Positions 1 through 9,452 of a stretch of 64,000 nucleotides of DNA are shown here, one piece after another; the stretch's first letter is position 1; the number at the start of each line of letters is the position of its first letter. The stretch is taken from the NCBI RefSeq assembly GCF_024170165.1, contig NZ_JALJXP010000016.1, positions 98,179 through 162,178 of the forward strand, in the 5' to 3' direction. The DNA comes from Pseudomonas nitroreducens (GTDB lineage Bacteria > Pseudomonadota > Gammaproteobacteria > Pseudomonadales > Pseudomonadaceae). A model generated the notes under the pieces. The model worked only from the letters and a program-made list of their open reading frames with translations. It had not been told where the DNA came from and searched no databases. A program made the translations under genes and the position numbers.

Positions 1-1
1 C

Positions 2-454
2 ATCGCCCGCGCGGCGCTGCGCGATACCATTGCCTTCGTCCGCGAGCAGGCCCGCCCATGGATCGACGCCGGCGTGGAGAAGGCCAGCGAAGACCCGCTG
101 ACCATCATCCAGGTCGGTGAACTGGGCATCCGCATCGAAGCCGCCGACGCCCTGCTGGAACGCGCCGGAAAGGTGATGGACGCCGCCCGCCCGGCGCCGG
201 ACGAAGACAGCGTGGCCCGCGCCTCGGTCGCCGTGGCCAAGGCCAAGGTGCTGACCACCGAGGTCGCCATCGAGGCCTCGAACAAGCTGTTCGAACTCGG
301 CGGCACCCGCTCCACCCTCGCCCGCCACGGCTTCGACCGCCACTGGCGCAACGCCCGCGTGCACACCCTGCACGACCCGGTGCGCTGGAAGTACCACCTG
401 GTCGGCAACTGGCTGCTCAACGACAAGCGCCCGCCGCGCCACGACTGGAACTGA
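2..454 (+). CDS. SfnB-like acyl-CoA dehydrogenase-fold oxidoreductase, 3' end only
   Basis: Only the last ~150 codons are present; the reading frame is open from the window edge, so the internal ATG at 74 is not the start. The helical segment, with a run of small helix-forming residues and the ending GNWLLNDKRPPRHDWN, matches the C-terminal four-helix domain of the acyl-CoA dehydrogenase superfamily, specifically the SfnB/DszC-like group that handles reduced-flavin reactions in sulfur acquisition. The gene is followed 9 bp later by an NtaA/DmoA monooxygenase and then a MetNIQ-type importer, which fits a sulfur-starvation operon. The family is assigned from the tail alone, so the substrate is unknown. 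Confidence 0.75.
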   Translation: MARAALRDTIAFVREQARPWIDAGVEKASEDPLTIIQVGELGIRIEAADALLERAGKVMDAARPAPDEDSVARASVAVAKAKVLTTEVAIEASNKLFELGGTRSTLARHGFDRHWRNARVHTLHDPVRWKYHLVGNWLLNDKRPPRHDWN

Positions 455-463
455 GGACGCGCG

Positions 464-1837
464 ATGAGCAAGCAGATCCGCCTCAACGCCTTCGCCATGA
501 ACTGCGTCGGCCACCTGTCACCCGGCCTCTGGCGCCACCCGCGCGACCAGCAGGCCGCGCGCTACACCGACATCCACTACTGGATCGAGCTGGCGAAAAC
601 CCTCGAACGCGGCAAGATCGACGGCCTGTTCCTCGCCGACGTGCTGGGCGTCTATGACGTCTACCACGGCAACGCCGACGCCGCCCTGCGCGCCGGCGCG
701 CAGGTGCCGGCCAACGATCCGCTGCAGATCGTCCCGGCCATGGCCGCGGCCACCGAGCACCTGGGTTTCGGCATCACCGCCTCGGTGTCCTTCGAGCACC
801 CGTTCCCCTTCGCCCGGCGTATCTCCACGCTGGATCACCTGACCCGCGGCCGCGCCGGCTGGAACATCGTCACTTCCTACCTCAACAGCGGCGCGCGCAA
901 CCTGGGGTTGAAGCAGCAGCTCAACCACCAGCAGCGCTATGCCCTGGCCGAGGAGTACCTGGAGGTCTGCTACAAGCTCTGGGAAGCCAGCTGGGATGAT
1001 GATGCGGTGGTCGCCGACCGTGCGAGCGGCGTCTACGCCGACCCGCGCAAGGTGCACCCCATCGAGCACAAGGGCGAGCACTTCGAAGTGCCCGGCTTCC
1101 ACCTGAGCCAGCCGTCGCCGCAGCGCACGCCGGTGCTCTATCAGGCCGGCGCGTCGAGTCGCGGCAAGGCGTTCGCCGCCGGCAATGCCGAGTGCGTTTT
1201 CGTCGCTGCGCCGACCAGGCGCATCCTCCGCGACCAGGTCGCCGACCTGCGCCGCCTCGCCGTGGAAGCCGGACGCCAGGCCAGCGACGTGCTGGTGCTG
1301 AACCAGCTCACCGTGATCGTCGCACCGACCGACGCCGAAGCGCTGGCCAAGCTGGAAGACTACCGCCGTTACAGCGACCGCGAAGGCGCCCTGGCGCTGG
1401 TCTCCGGCTGGACCGGCATCGACTTCGGCCAGTACGCGCCGGACCAGGTGTTGCGCCACGTACAGAGCGACGCGATCCAGTCCGCGGTGGACGCCTTCAG
1501 CGCCGCCGACCCGGAGCGCCAGTGGACCGCCGCCGAGATCGCCGACTACTGCGCCCTGGGTGGCGACGGCCCGCTGCTGGTGGGATCGCCGCAGACCGTG
1601 GCGGACCAGTTGCAGGCCTGGGTCGAGGAAACCGACGTCGACGGCTTCAACCTCTCCAGCCTGGTGGCGCCGGAAACCTTCGTCGACGTCGTCGACCTGC
1701 TGGTGCCCGAGTTGCAGGCGCGCGGGCTGTTCAAGCGCGAGTACGAGCACGGCACCCTGCGCCACAAGCTGTTCGGCCAGGGCGACCGCCTGCGCGCGCC
1801 GCACCGTGCTGCGACCGTCAGAAGGAGCGCGGAATGA
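464..1837 (+). CDS. NtaA/DmoA/SnaA-family FMN-dependent monooxygenase
   Basis: A 457-residue flavin-dependent monooxygenase of the bacterial luciferase-like superfamily, NtaA/SnaA/DszA branch. These enzymes use FMNH2 supplied by a separate reductase to oxygenate small substrates such as nitrilotriacetate, dimethyl sulfide or sulfones. Family marks are the N-terminal MSKQIRLNAFAMNC strand, the FLADVLGVYDVY segment near residue 60, the RGRAGWNIVTS motif near 130 and the YQAGASSRGK motif near 230. Its length is typical. It sits between an SfnB-like gene and an ABC importer and overlaps the next gene by 4 bp (ATGA), implying translational coupling. An organosulfur substrate is inferred from the neighbours; no flavin reductase is in the window. 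Confidence 0.88.
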   Translation: MSKQIRLNAFAMNCVGHLSPGLWRHPRDQQAARYTDIHYWIELAKTLERGKIDGLFLADVLGVYDVYHGNADAALRAGAQVPANDPLQIVPAMAAATEHLGFGITASVSFEHPFPFARRISTLDHLTRGRAGWNIVTSYLNSGARNLGLKQQLNHQQRYALAEEYLEVCYKLWEASWDDDAVVADRASGVYADPRKVHPIEHKGEHFEVPGFHLSQPSPQRTPVLYQAGASSRGKAFAAGNAECVFVAAPTRRILRDQVADLRRLAVEAGRQASDVLVLNQLTVIVAPTDAEALAKLEDYRRYSDREGALALVSGWTGIDFGQYAPDQVLRHVQSDAIQSAVDAFSAADPERQWTAAEIADYCALGGDGPLLVGSPQTVADQLQAWVEETDVDGFNLSSLVAPETFVDVVDLLVPELQARGLFKREYEHGTLRHKLFGQGDRLRAPHRAATVRRSAE

Positions 1838-2502
1838 TGGACGGCTGGTTTCGCAACCTCGACTGGCACGACCTCGCCCAGGCCTGCCTGGACACCCTCG
1901 CCATGCTCGGCGGCGCGCTGGCCTTCACCGTGCTGCTGGGCCTGCCGCTGGGCGTACTGCTGTACCTCACCGGCAAACGCCAGCTGCATGCGAAGCCCGG
2001 CCTGTACCGTGCGCTGTCGGTGGTGGTGAACATGCTGCGCTCGCTGCCGTTCATCATCCTGCTGATCGTGCTGATCCCGGTCACCACGCTGATCACCGGC
2101 ACCTCGCTGGGCGTCGCCGGGGCCATCCCGCCGCTGGTGGTGGGTTGCACGCCGTTCTTCGCTCGGCTGGTGGAAACCGCCCTGCGCGAAGTCGACCGCG
2201 GCCTGGTGGAAGCCACCCAGGCGATGGGCGCCAGCACCTGGCAGATCATCTGGCACACCCTGTTGCCGGAAGCGCGCACCGGGCTGATCGCCGCCGTGAC
2301 CGTCACCGCCATCGTGCTGGTGGACTACACCGCGATGTCCGGCGTGATCGGCGGCGGCGGCCTCGGCGACCTGGCCATCCGCTTCGGTTACCAGCGTTTC
2401 CAGACCGACGTGATGATCATCACCGTCGCGCTGCTGATCCTGCTGGTGCAGGCCCTGCAGATGAGCGGCGACCGCCTCGTGGCGCGCTACACCCGGCGCT
2501 GA
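1834..2502 (+). CDS. MetI-type ABC transporter permease
   Basis: A 222-residue inner-membrane permease of the methionine-uptake (MetI) family with about five membrane segments and the cytoplasmic EAA loop (VEATQAMGASTWQIIW, near residues 130-145) that docks on the ATPase. Start chosen at the ATG overlapping the stop of the monooxygenase gene (ATGA at 1834); an ATG three bases later is equivalent. The true methionine transporter of Pseudomonas is usually encoded elsewhere as metNIQ in that order. Here the order is permease, binding protein, ATPase, next to sulfur-oxidation enzymes, so import of another sulfur compound is a reasonable inference. Confidence 0.9.
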   Translation: MMDGWFRNLDWHDLAQACLDTLAMLGGALAFTVLLGLPLGVLLYLTGKRQLHAKPGLYRALSVVVNMLRSLPFIILLIVLIPVTTLITGTSLGVAGAIPPLVVGCTPFFARLVETALREVDRGLVEATQAMGASTWQIIWHTLLPEARTGLIAAVTVTAIVLVDYTAMSGVIGGGGLGDLAIRFGYQRFQTDVMIITVALLILLVQALQMSGDRLVARYTRR

Positions 2503-2630
2503 ATTCCCCGCCCACTCCCCATCCGGGAGCGGCACTTGCGATCCACCCGCCGGCAGCCGGGCCCCGCTGCCATCAAGGCCCCACGTCCACACCACGACGG
2601 CCCACCCACTACTGCCAAGGAGCAACACCC

Positions 2631-3401
2631 ATGAAAAAGGCCATCGCCATTCTGGCGGCCGTCGTCGCCTTCTCCGCAAACGCGGGGGAGAAACTCGTGG
2701 TCGGCGCCACCCCGGTGCCCCACGCCGAGATCCTCGAGTTCGTCAAACCGCAACTGGCCAAGGAAGGCGTCGACCTCGATATCAAGGTCTTCACCGACTT
2801 CATCCAGCCCAACCTGCAGCTCGCGCAGAAGAACCTCGACGCCAACTACTACCAGTACCGCCCCTTCCTCGATGACTTCAACAAGACCCGCCACACCGAC
2901 CTGGTGCCGGTAGTGGGCATCCACATCGAGCCCTTCGGTGCCTACTCCACCCGGTACAAGTCCCTCGCCGACCTCCCCGACGGCGCCAGCGTGGCCATCC
3001 CCAACGACCCGGTGAACACCGGCCGCGCCCTGGTGCTGCTGGCCGAGAGCGGCCTGATCAAGCTCAAGGACCCGACCAACCCGCAGTCCACCGAGCGCGA
3101 CATCACCGACAACCCCAAACACCTGAAGATCCGCGAACTCGAAGGCGCCCTGCTGACCCGCGCGGTGAAGCAGGTGGACCTGGCGTTCATCTTCGCCAAC
3201 TACGCGCTGGAGGCCGGGATCGACACCAAGAGCGCGCTGATCGTGGAGAAAGGCAAGGACCTCTACGCCGAGTTCCTCGTCGCCCGTCCGGACAACATCC
3301 AGGACCCGGGCATCCAGAAACTGGCCAAGGTGCTGAATTCGCCGGAAGTCCGCCAGTTCATCCTGACCCGCTACAAGGGTGAGATTGCCCCCGCCTTCTG
3401 A
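2631..3401 (+). CDS. MetQ/NLPA-family periplasmic substrate-binding protein
   Basis: A 256-residue binding protein of the MetQ (NLPA) family. It has a short signal peptide (MKKAIAILAAVVAFSANA) followed by the family opening LVVGATPVPHAEIL, and carries the NLDANYYQYRPFL and AIPNDPVNTGRAL motifs that line the ligand site. Unlike classical MetQ there is no cysteine after the signal sequence, so it is predicted to be a soluble periplasmic protein cut by signal peptidase I rather than a lipoprotein. Start is the ATG at 2631, preceded by AAGGAG. It works with the permease upstream and the ATPase downstream. The ligand is probably an organosulfur compound, not proven. Confidence 0.9.
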   Translation: MKKAIAILAAVVAFSANAGEKLVVGATPVPHAEILEFVKPQLAKEGVDLDIKVFTDFIQPNLQLAQKNLDANYYQYRPFLDDFNKTRHTDLVPVVGIHIEPFGAYSTRYKSLADLPDGASVAIPNDPVNTGRALVLLAESGLIKLKDPTNPQSTERDITDNPKHLKIRELEGALLTRAVKQVDLAFIFANYALEAGIDTKSALIVEKGKDLYAEFLVARPDNIQDPGIQKLAKVLNSPEVRQFILTRYKGEIAPAF

Positions 3402-3427
3402 TGGGGGTGCGGGCGCGGGGCGAATCA

Positions 3428-3597
3428 CCCTCTCCCCCCGCCCTCTCCCGCAAGCGGGAGAGGGCGCTATCCGAGTCGCCTGCGAACTCTGCTCTCACCG
3501 GCAACTTCAGCGCGCGCCGTCATGAACGTCTGACGTCGCACTGGCAACACGCTCCGAACGGCCCCTCGCCCTTCAGGGAGAGGGTTGGGGAGAGGGC
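3428..3597. repeat. Inverted pair of CCCTCTCCC palindromic elements (pair 1)
   Basis: Two related GC-rich elements face each other between the binding-protein and ATPase genes. The left one contains a perfect hairpin (GCCCTCTCCCG, CAAG loop, 3440-3465). The right one (about 3561-3597) reads as its inverse with GGGAGAGGGTTGGGGAGAGGG. The same arrangement recurs near 37.3 kb and 57.3 kb, so this is a dispersed family distinct from the common REP. Confidence 0.7.
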
Positions 3598-3633
3598 AAA
3601 CCGCTCGCTCCGGACTACCGAACAGGCCCCACC

Positions 3634-4692
3634 ATGGTCAGCTTCAACCGCAATCTCCAACTCGCCACCCAGCACATCGCCCTGCGCGGGCTGGGCAAGA
3701 CCTACGCCGGCCACCACGGCCCGGTGGAGGCACTGAGCGACATCGAACTCGCCGTCCGCCGTGGCGAAGTGTTCGGCATCATCGGCCGCAGCGGCGCCGG
3801 CAAGAGCTCGCTGATCCGCACCCTCAACCGCCTGGAACACCCCAGCGTCGGCCAGGTGCTGATCGACGGCGAGGACATCGGCATTTTCGACTCCCGGCAA
3901 CTGGCCGGCCTGCGCCGTCGAGTCGGCATGATCTTCCAGCACTTCAACCTGATGTCGGCCAAGACCGTGGCGCAGAATATCGCCCTGCCCCTGCGCGTGG
4001 CCGGCGTACCCAAGGCGCGCATCGCCGAGCGGGTTGACGAACTGCTGCAGCTCGTGGGACTGGAGGACAAGCGCCACGCCTACCCGGCGCAGCTCTCCGG
4101 CGGGCAGAAGCAGCGTGTCGGTATCGCCCGCGCGCTGGTGCACCAGCCGGAAATCCTGCTCTGCGACGAAGCCACCTCGGCGCTGGATCCGGAAAGCACC
4201 CAGGCCATCCTCGCGTTGCTGCGCGACATCAACCGCCGCCTCGGCCTGACCATCGTGCTGATCACCCACGAGATGGCGGTGATCCGGGAAATCTGCGACC
4301 GCGTGGTAGTGCTCGAGCGCGGGCGCATCGTCGAGCAGGGCGAAGTCTGGGAAGTCTTCGGCAATCCTCGGCACGAGGTCAGCCGCACCCTGCTCGGCTC
4401 GCTGCAGCACCTGCCGCCGGACCTGCTGGCACGGCTGGAACACCCCACGGAAAACGAGGTCATCCTCGACCTGCACTACACCGGCGTGCGCGAACAGGAG
4501 CCGGACCTGCTGGCCATCGCCCAGGCCCTGGGCAGCCACATCAGCCTGCTGCACGGCGGCATCGAGCGTATCCAGGGGCGCGCCCTTGGTCGCCTGCTGC
4601 TGAGTGTCGCCGCCCCCGCCGCCAGCGCCACGCAACTGCTCGAACGTGCCCGCGATGTCGCCGACCGCCTGGAGCTGCTCGGCCATGCCTGA
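3634..4692 (+). CDS. MetN-type ABC transporter ATP-binding protein with NIL domain
   Basis: A 352-residue ATPase that energises the MetI/MetQ-type importer. Walker A is GRSGAGKS (51-58), the signature LSGGQKQR is at 154-161 and Walker B ILLCDE at 174-179, followed by the H-loop in ITHE. The C-terminal ~90 residues (about 265-345) form the NIL (ACT-like) domain, which in E. coli MetN binds methionine and shuts the transporter off, so feedback by a sulfur ligand is likely. The start ATG at 3634 has only a weak ribosome site. The gene is separated from the binding-protein gene by about 230 bp holding a repeat pair, so expression may be lower than for the upstream genes. Confidence 0.9.
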   Translation: MVSFNRNLQLATQHIALRGLGKTYAGHHGPVEALSDIELAVRRGEVFGIIGRSGAGKSSLIRTLNRLEHPSVGQVLIDGEDIGIFDSRQLAGLRRRVGMIFQHFNLMSAKTVAQNIALPLRVAGVPKARIAERVDELLQLVGLEDKRHAYPAQLSGGQKQRVGIARALVHQPEILLCDEATSALDPESTQAILALLRDINRRLGLTIVLITHEMAVIREICDRVVVLERGRIVEQGEVWEVFGNPRHEVSRTLLGSLQHLPPDLLARLEHPTENEVILDLHYTGVREQEPDLLAIAQALGSHISLLHGGIERIQGRALGRLLLSVAAPAASATQLLERARDVADRLELLGHA

Positions 4693-4953
4693 CCGCCTGC
4701 CGATGATCGGCGCGTTCTCGGCCATCGTCCTGCGGATGGGCATCCCGCAGGTACTGGTGCGGGTCATCACCGCCCTGATGGAATCTTCCAGGCGCGCTGG
4801 CTCAATCAGCGCCGGTGACGTTCGTCGGTTGAATCCGGCGCAGCCCTGTCACCACGTGGGTTGCGTCTAACCTGACAACACACCCGCCCCTCCGTGCCCC
4901 GGCACAGCTCGTGGATGCGTGGCGTCCCTGTGCTCACTGCGGAGGCGTTCGTC

Positions 4954-5463
4954 ATGGCCAATCCCCTTTCCACCCTGGGTATCGTGCATACCGCCATCAG
5001 CCTGGTGCCGCTGGTCGCCGGCTTGTGGGCGTTCTACCAGGCCGGGCGCATCGACCCACGCAGCCCGGTGGGACGCTGGTACGTCTACGGGATGATCCTC
5101 GGCGTGCTGACGGCTTTCGGCCTCTCCAGCACCGGCGGTTTCAACGCCGGACACGCCATCGGCATCCTCTGCCTGATCGCCCTTGCGGTGGGCTGCTACG
5201 CGCAGCGGATCCATGCCCTTGGCGGCCTGGGCGAATACCTGGCAACGGCAGCGATGAGTTTCAGCTTCTTCCTGATGATGATCCCCACGCTCAACGAATC
5301 CCTCTCGCGCCTGCCGCCGTCCAACCCCATCGGCCACGGCCCGGACTCGCCGCCGGTGCAGACGGCGGTGATGGTCGCGCTGCTGATTTTCGTCCTCGGC
5401 GTGCTCTACCAGTTCTACCGCATCCACCGCCGGCGCATGCCACCGGCACGCCCGGCGCACTGA
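4954..5463 (+). CDS. Hypothetical four-helix inner-membrane protein
   Basis: A 169-residue integral membrane protein of unknown function with about four hydrophobic segments (near residues 5-27, 45-63, 70-88 and 140-160) and a basic C-terminal tail. The start was set at the ATG at 4954 because GGAGG lies 9 bases before it; an in-frame ATG 60 bp upstream has no comparable site. No catalytic or metal-binding motif stands out; one loop is rich in Pro and Ser (LPPSNP). It ends 38 bp before a VOC-family gene and may be cotranscribed with it. It resembles conserved DUF-type proteins seen across pseudomonads, but I cannot name the family. Confidence 0.75.
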   Translation: MANPLSTLGIVHTAISLVPLVAGLWAFYQAGRIDPRSPVGRWYVYGMILGVLTAFGLSSTGGFNAGHAIGILCLIALAVGCYAQRIHALGGLGEYLATAAMSFSFFLMMIPTLNESLSRLPPSNPIGHGPDSPPVQTAVMVALLIFVLGVLYQFYRIHRRRMPPARPAH

Positions 5464-5501
5464 ACGTCTATGCTGGCGGCGACCCTTCAAGGAGCGCCGC
5501 C

Positions 5502-5855
5502 ATGACCGTCCGCCGCATCGTCGCCAACCTCGCCACCGGCAAGCCTGCCGACGTCGCGCGGTTCTACCGCGAGCTGTTCGACCTGGACGTGGTGATGGAC
5601 CACGGCTGGCTGATCACCCTCGCCAGCGGCAACAGCGCGCTCGCACAGATGAGCCTGGCCAGCGAAGGCGGCTCGGGAGCGCCGGTGCCCGACCTGTCCA
5701 TCGAGGTGGACAATCTCGACGAGGTGCACGAGCGCGCCCTCACGGCCGGCCACGAGATCACCTACGCACTGACCGTCGAGCCCTGGGGCGTGCGACGTTT
5801 CTTCGTGCGTGACCCGTTGGGGACGCTGCTCAATGTGCTGGAGCACAGCCGTTGA
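5502..5855 (+). CDS. VOC (glyoxalase/bleomycin-resistance) family protein
   Basis: A 117-residue single-module vicinal-oxygen-chelate protein. It opens with a beta-strand and helix carrying ADVARFYRELFDLDVV and ends with the strand pattern RRFFVRDPLGTLLNVLEH, both characteristic of the fold. Members are metal-dependent lyases, dioxygenases or ligand-binding resistance proteins; the sequence alone does not decide which. The start ATG at 5502 is preceded by AAGGAG. It follows a membrane protein gene by 38 bp. A REP element lies just downstream. Confidence 0.85.
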   Translation: MTVRRIVANLATGKPADVARFYRELFDLDVVMDHGWLITLASGNSALAQMSLASEGGSGAPVPDLSIEVDNLDEVHERALTAGHEITYALTVEPWGVRRFFVRDPLGTLLNVLEHSR

Positions 5856-5860
5856 CGGGC

Positions 5861-5889
5861 GGATTCGCGAGCAAGCTCGCTCCTACCGG
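5861..5889. repeat. REP element
   Basis: Single copy of the Pseudomonas REP palindrome (TTCGCGAGCAAGCTCGCTCC) between convergent genes. Confidence 0.85.
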
Positions 5890-5935
5890 GGAAGCGCCGA
5901 GGCACAGGTAGAAGCCAGCCTGCTCACGGCTGGTC

Positions 5936-6757
5936 TCAGCGATTGAGGAAGCCCAGCAGGTCCTCGTTCACCTGGTCGGCCAGGGTGGTGCACATGCCGT
6001 GCGGGCCGCCCTTGTAGACCTTCAGTTCCCCCTTCTGCACCAGTTCCACCGAGCGCTGACCGGCGGCGCCGATGGGCACGATCTGGTCATCGTCGCCGTG
6101 GAGGATCAGCGCCGGTACATCGATCTTCTTCAGGTCCTCGGTGTAGTCCACCTCGGAGAATTCGTGGATGCACAGGTATTGCCCGAGGTGCCCGCCAGTC
6201 ATGCCCTGCAGCCAGAAGTTGTCGATCACGCCCTGGGACTGCTTCGCGCCGGGCCGGTTGTAGCCGTAAAACGGCACCGCCAGGTCCTTGAAGAATTGCG
6301 AGCGGTCTTCCTTCACGCCCTTGCGGATGCCATCGAACACGTCGATCGGCAGGCCGCCGGGGTTGGCAGCCGTCTTGAGCATCAGCGGCGGCACCGCACC
6401 GATCAGCACCGCCCCGGAAAGACGTTTGGTGCCATGCCGGCCGATGTAGCGCGTCACCTCGCCGCCACCGGTTGAATGGCCCACCAGCGTGGCGGACTTG
6501 AGGTCCAGTGCGTCGATCACTGCCGCCAGGTCGTCGGCATAGGTGTCCATGTCGTTGCCGTTGGCCGGCTGGCCCGAGCGACCATGGCCACGGCGGTCGT
6601 GGGCGATAACCCGGTAGCCCTTCTGCACCAGGAACAGCATCTGCGCGTCCCAGGCGTCGGCATTCAGCGGCCAGCCATGGGAGAACACCACCGGCTGCCC
6701 GCTGCCCCAATCCTTGTAGAAGATCTGTGTGCCATCTTTCGCTTTGACGAAGCTCAT
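5936..6757 (-). CDS. Alpha/beta hydrolase, non-heme chloroperoxidase/arylesterase type
   Basis: A 273-residue alpha/beta hydrolase of the cofactor-free haloperoxidase group. Visible elements are the oxyanion region SHGWPLN (about 26-32), the nucleophile elbow GHSTGGG (serine near 97), the acid in [10 protein letters not shown] (near 225) and the catalytic histidine in GPHG (near 252). These enzymes act as esterases and perhydrolases in the cytoplasm. The usual length is 270-280, so the protein is complete. It lies between convergent and divergent neighbours as a single gene. The native substrate is unknown. Confidence 0.9.
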   Translation of the reverse strand: MSFVKAKDGTQIFYKDWGSGQPVVFSHGWPLNADAWDAQMLFLVQKGYRVIAHDRRGHGRSGQPANGNDMDTYADDLAAVIDALDLKSATLVGHSTGGGEVTRYIGRHGTKRLSGAVLIGAVPPLMLKTAANPGGLPIDVFDGIRKGVKEDRSQFFKDLAVPFYGYNRPGAKQSQGVIDNFWLQGMTGGHLGQYLCIHEFSEVDYTEDLKKIDVPALILHGDDDQIVPIGAAGQRSVELVQKGELKVYKGGPHGMCTTLADQVNEDLLGFLNR

Positions 6758-6896
6758 TTAGGTCGTTTCCTTCAGGGAGTGGTTGAAAAGAAACGCCGCA
6801 ACTCCAGCGACTACGGACCGCTCTACGGCGGCCTTGAGCATAGCCAGCACAGTGATTCAGGCAGCCACGCCCGGTGGCTTTCCGACGAGCGACGGC

Positions 6897-7796
6897 TCAA
6901 TCGATGCCGGCCGCGAACAAACCGCCGAGCCAGTCGGAGAACACCCGCAGGCGCCGCGACATCTGCCGGCGCACCGGGTGCAACACGCTGACCGGCAGCG
7001 GCGGCGGCTGCCAGGCGCGCAGCACCTCCACCAGCTCACCGCTGGCGAGGCCTTCGCGCAGGTGGTAGCGCGGTGCCTGGATCATGCCGAAGCCCGCGCG
7101 GCAGGCAGCGATATAGGCGTCGGCGTTGTTCACCGTGATCCGGCTGGGCAGCCGCTGGGTGCGCAGTTGGCCATCGAAGCGGAACTCCAGGTCGAAGATG
7201 CGCCCGCTGGAGGCCGACTGGTAGTTGACCGCCAGATGCCCTTCGAGCCGGTCCGGATGCTCGGGCAGGCCAAACTCCTGCACGTAGGCGCGGCTCACGC
7301 AGGTCAGCTGCTCCAGCTCGGCGATGCGCCGGCCGACCAGGCTGGAGTCCGGCAGTTCGCCCGCACGCAGCACGCAGTCCACGCCTTCGCGCACCAGGTC
7401 CACCTGGCGGTCATTCAGGCTCAGTTCGAGTTCGATCTGCGGGTAGCGCCGGCAGAACTCCGGCAGTGCCGGGATAACCACCAGTCGGCCCAGCGAGCTG
7501 GGCAGGTCGACGCGCAGCTTGCCGCGAGGATTGTCGGGGGAATCGGAAAAACAGTTCTCCGCCTCCTCCAGGTCCTCCAGCAGGCGCACGCAGCGCTCGT
7601 AGTAGGCCTGGCCATCGGCGGTGACGCTGACCTGCCGCGTGGTGCGGCGCAGCAGTTGCACGCCCAGGTGCGTCTCCAGTTGCTGGATCAGCTGGGTCAC
7701 GCTGGCGCGCGGCAGCTGCAGGCTGTCCGCCGCCTTGCCGAAGGCCTTGAGTTCGACGATGCGGGTGTAGACCTGCATGGCCTGCAAGCGGTCCAT
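6897..7796 (-). CDS. LysR-family transcriptional regulator
   Basis: A 299-residue LysR-type regulator with the winged helix-turn-helix at residues 1-60 (MDRLQAMQVYTRIVELKAFG, then a RASVTQLIQQLE recognition helix) and a periplasmic-binding-protein-like effector domain from about 90. It belongs to the large group often annotated as regulators of adjacent reductases. It is divergent from an aldo/keto reductase gene, with 116 bp between the two starts containing an inverted repeat, so it most likely controls that gene and itself. The effector is unknown, possibly a reactive carbonyl. Confidence 0.92.
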   Translation of the reverse strand: MDRLQAMQVYTRIVELKAFGKAADSLQLPRASVTQLIQQLETHLGVQLLRRTTRQVSVTADGQAYYERCVRLLEDLEEAENCFSDSPDNPRGKLRVDLPSSLGRLVVIPALPEFCRRYPQIELELSLNDRQVDLVREGVDCVLRAGELPDSSLVGRRIAELEQLTCVSRAYVQEFGLPEHPDRLEGHLAVNYQSASSGRIFDLEFRFDGQLRTQRLPSRITVNNADAYIAACRAGFGMIQAPRYHLREGLASGELVEVLRAWQPPPLPVSVLHPVRRQMSRRLRVFSDWLGGLFAAGID

Positions 7797-7830
7797 GGCG
7801 CACTCCGATTATTCATCCAGGCCAAATAGT

Positions 7831-7852
7831 TAAACCGTAATCCGCCGGTTTA
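7831..7852. promoter_or_regulatory. Inverted repeat, candidate LysR operator
   Basis: TAAACCG and CGGTTTA face each other across 8 bp in the 116-bp gap between the divergent LysR and aldo/keto reductase genes. The symmetry and position fit a LysR recognition site. Inference only. Confidence 0.45.
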
Positions 7853-7912
7853 TCCATGCCGGACAAACAACAAGAATGGTCCTGTCTCACTACCCACCCG
7901 GAGAATCACGCT

Positions 7913-8905
7913 ATGAAGACCCGCCGCCTGGGCTCGCAAGGCCCCGTCGTCTCCGCCATCGGCCTCGGCTGCATGGGCATGTCCGACTTCTACACCACCG
8001 GCAGCGACGAGCAGGAATCCATCGCCACCCTGCACCGCGCGCTGGAGCTGGGCGTCACCCTGCTCGACACTGCCGACATCTACGGTCCGCATACCAATGA
8101 AGAGCTGCTCGGCCGCGCGCTCAAGGGCAAGCGCGAGCAGGTTTTCCTCGCTACCAAGTTCGGCATCGTGCGCACCCCGGACCAGCCGCAGGCACGTGGC
8201 GCCAACGGCAGCCCGGAGTACATCCGCCAGGCCGTGGAAGGCAGCCTGAAGCGCCTGGGCACCGACCACATCGACCTCTACTACCAGCACCGCGTCGACC
8301 CCGGCGTGCCCATCGAGGAGACCGTCGGCGCCATGGCCGAGCTGGTGAAGGCCGGCAAGGTGCGCTACCTGGGCCTGAGCGAGGCCTCGGCGCAAACCCT
8401 GGAGCGCGCGCACAAGGTGCACCCCATCACCGCGCTGCAGAGCGAGTACTCGCTGTGGACCCGTGACCCCGAGGAAAACGGCGTACTGGCCGCGTGTGCA
8501 CGCCTGGGTGTCGGTTTCGTGCCCTACAGCCCGCTGGGCCGCGGCTTCCTCACCGGCGCGCTGAAGAGCCCGGATGATTTCGCGCAGGACGACTACCGCC
8601 GCTCCAGCCCGCGTTTCAGCGGAGACAACTTCGCGAAGAACCTGCTGCTGGTGGACAAGGTCGCCGAACTGGCCGCCGCCCGCGGGGTGAAGCCCTCGCA
8701 ACTGGCGCTGGCCTGGGTGCTGGCCCAGGGCGAGCACCTGGTGCCGATCCCCGGCACCAAGCAGCGCAAGTACCTGGAAGAGAACGTCGCCGCCGTGGAC
8801 CTGACGCTGACCCGGGCTGAACGGCTGGAGCTGGACGCGATCTTCCCGGCCGGTGCGGCCGCCGGTGGGCGCTACAGCGAACAGGTGATGACGCTGATCC
8901 AGTAA
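7913..8905 (+). CDS. Aldo/keto reductase
   Basis: A 330-residue NADPH-dependent aldo/keto reductase of the AKR13/YajO-like group. The tetrad is visible as Asp in LLDTADIYG (about 53), Tyr in the same segment, Lys in LATKFG (about 82) and His in YYQHRVD (about 124); the C-terminal cofactor loop shows [14 protein letters not shown]. Such enzymes reduce aldehydes and ketones in the cytoplasm. The start at 7913 was preferred over an upstream in-frame ATG because the conserved MKTRRLG opening begins here with GGAG 8-9 bases before. Divergent from the LysR gene, which probably induces it. Confidence 0.92.
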   Translation: MKTRRLGSQGPVVSAIGLGCMGMSDFYTTGSDEQESIATLHRALELGVTLLDTADIYGPHTNEELLGRALKGKREQVFLATKFGIVRTPDQPQARGANGSPEYIRQAVEGSLKRLGTDHIDLYYQHRVDPGVPIEETVGAMAELVKAGKVRYLGLSEASAQTLERAHKVHPITALQSEYSLWTRDPEENGVLAACARLGVGFVPYSPLGRGFLTGALKSPDDFAQDDYRRSSPRFSGDNFAKNLLLVDKVAELAAARGVKPSQLALAWVLAQGEHLVPIPGTKQRKYLEENVAAVDLTLTRAERLELDAIFPAGAAAGGRYSEQVMTLIQ

Positions 8906-8972
8906 AAGCTCTGCAACGGGGCTCCGGTGGACGCTCGCAGCGGTTATGCTGACGGGGTCCACCGGAGGCTCC

Positions 8973-9440
8973 ATGCGATTCGTTCCCGCCGTACTGCTCG
9001 CACTTTCCTTCCTTCCCCTCGCCGCCCACGCGGATGAGGAATGCCAGGTGACGGCCGTGTTCAGCGGCGACCAGTTGACCTGCCAGCGTGCAGACGGCGG
9101 CGATACCACCATCCACCTGCGCGGCGTCAGCGCCCCGGAACTGGAACAGCCCTTTGGCCAGCGCTCCCGCGCGGCCCTGGTGCAACTCGCCCTGGGCAAG
9201 AGCGCCACGCTCAAGCACGCCGAGCCGCTACCCGACGGCAGCCTTCGCGCGGCGGTCTGGGTCACCCCGGCCGAATGCCCGAACTGCGGTCACACCCTGG
9301 ATATCGGCCGGGCACAGCTGAGCATCGGCCTGGCGCGCTGGCGGCAGAGCGACGCGCAGACGCCCGAGGAAGTCGGCCAGTACCAGTTCGAGGAACACGA
9401 AGCCAGGGCGCGGCGCACCAACCTCTGGCGCAAGCCCTGA
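8973..9440 (+). CDS. Exported SNase-like (thermonuclease-fold) protein
   Basis: A 155-residue protein with a signal peptide (cleavage after the alanines of LAAHA) and a staphylococcal-nuclease-like beta-barrel: the CQVTAVFSGDQLTC strand pair, RGVSAPELEQPFGQRSR and the C-terminal ARRTNLWRKP, which mirrors the family's closing helix and GLW motif. The start at 8973 has GGAGG upstream; a farther upstream ATG lacks one. Two cysteine pairs (one in ECPNCG) could form disulfides in the periplasm. Active-site acidic residues of true nucleases are not clearly conserved, so nuclease activity is uncertain. Confidence 0.8.
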   Translation: MRFVPAVLLALSFLPLAAHADEECQVTAVFSGDQLTCQRADGGDTTIHLRGVSAPELEQPFGQRSRAALVQLALGKSATLKHAEPLPDGSLRAAVWVTPAECPNCGHTLDIGRAQLSIGLARWRQSDAQTPEEVGQYQFEEHEARARRTNLWRKP

Positions 9441-9452
9441 CGCGGGCATCCG

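Noticed and set aside
4685..4870. 61-codon plus-strand frame starting inside the end of the MetN gene
   Set aside because: No ribosome site of its own beyond the overlap, no recognisable protein pattern; probably chance in high-GC DNA.
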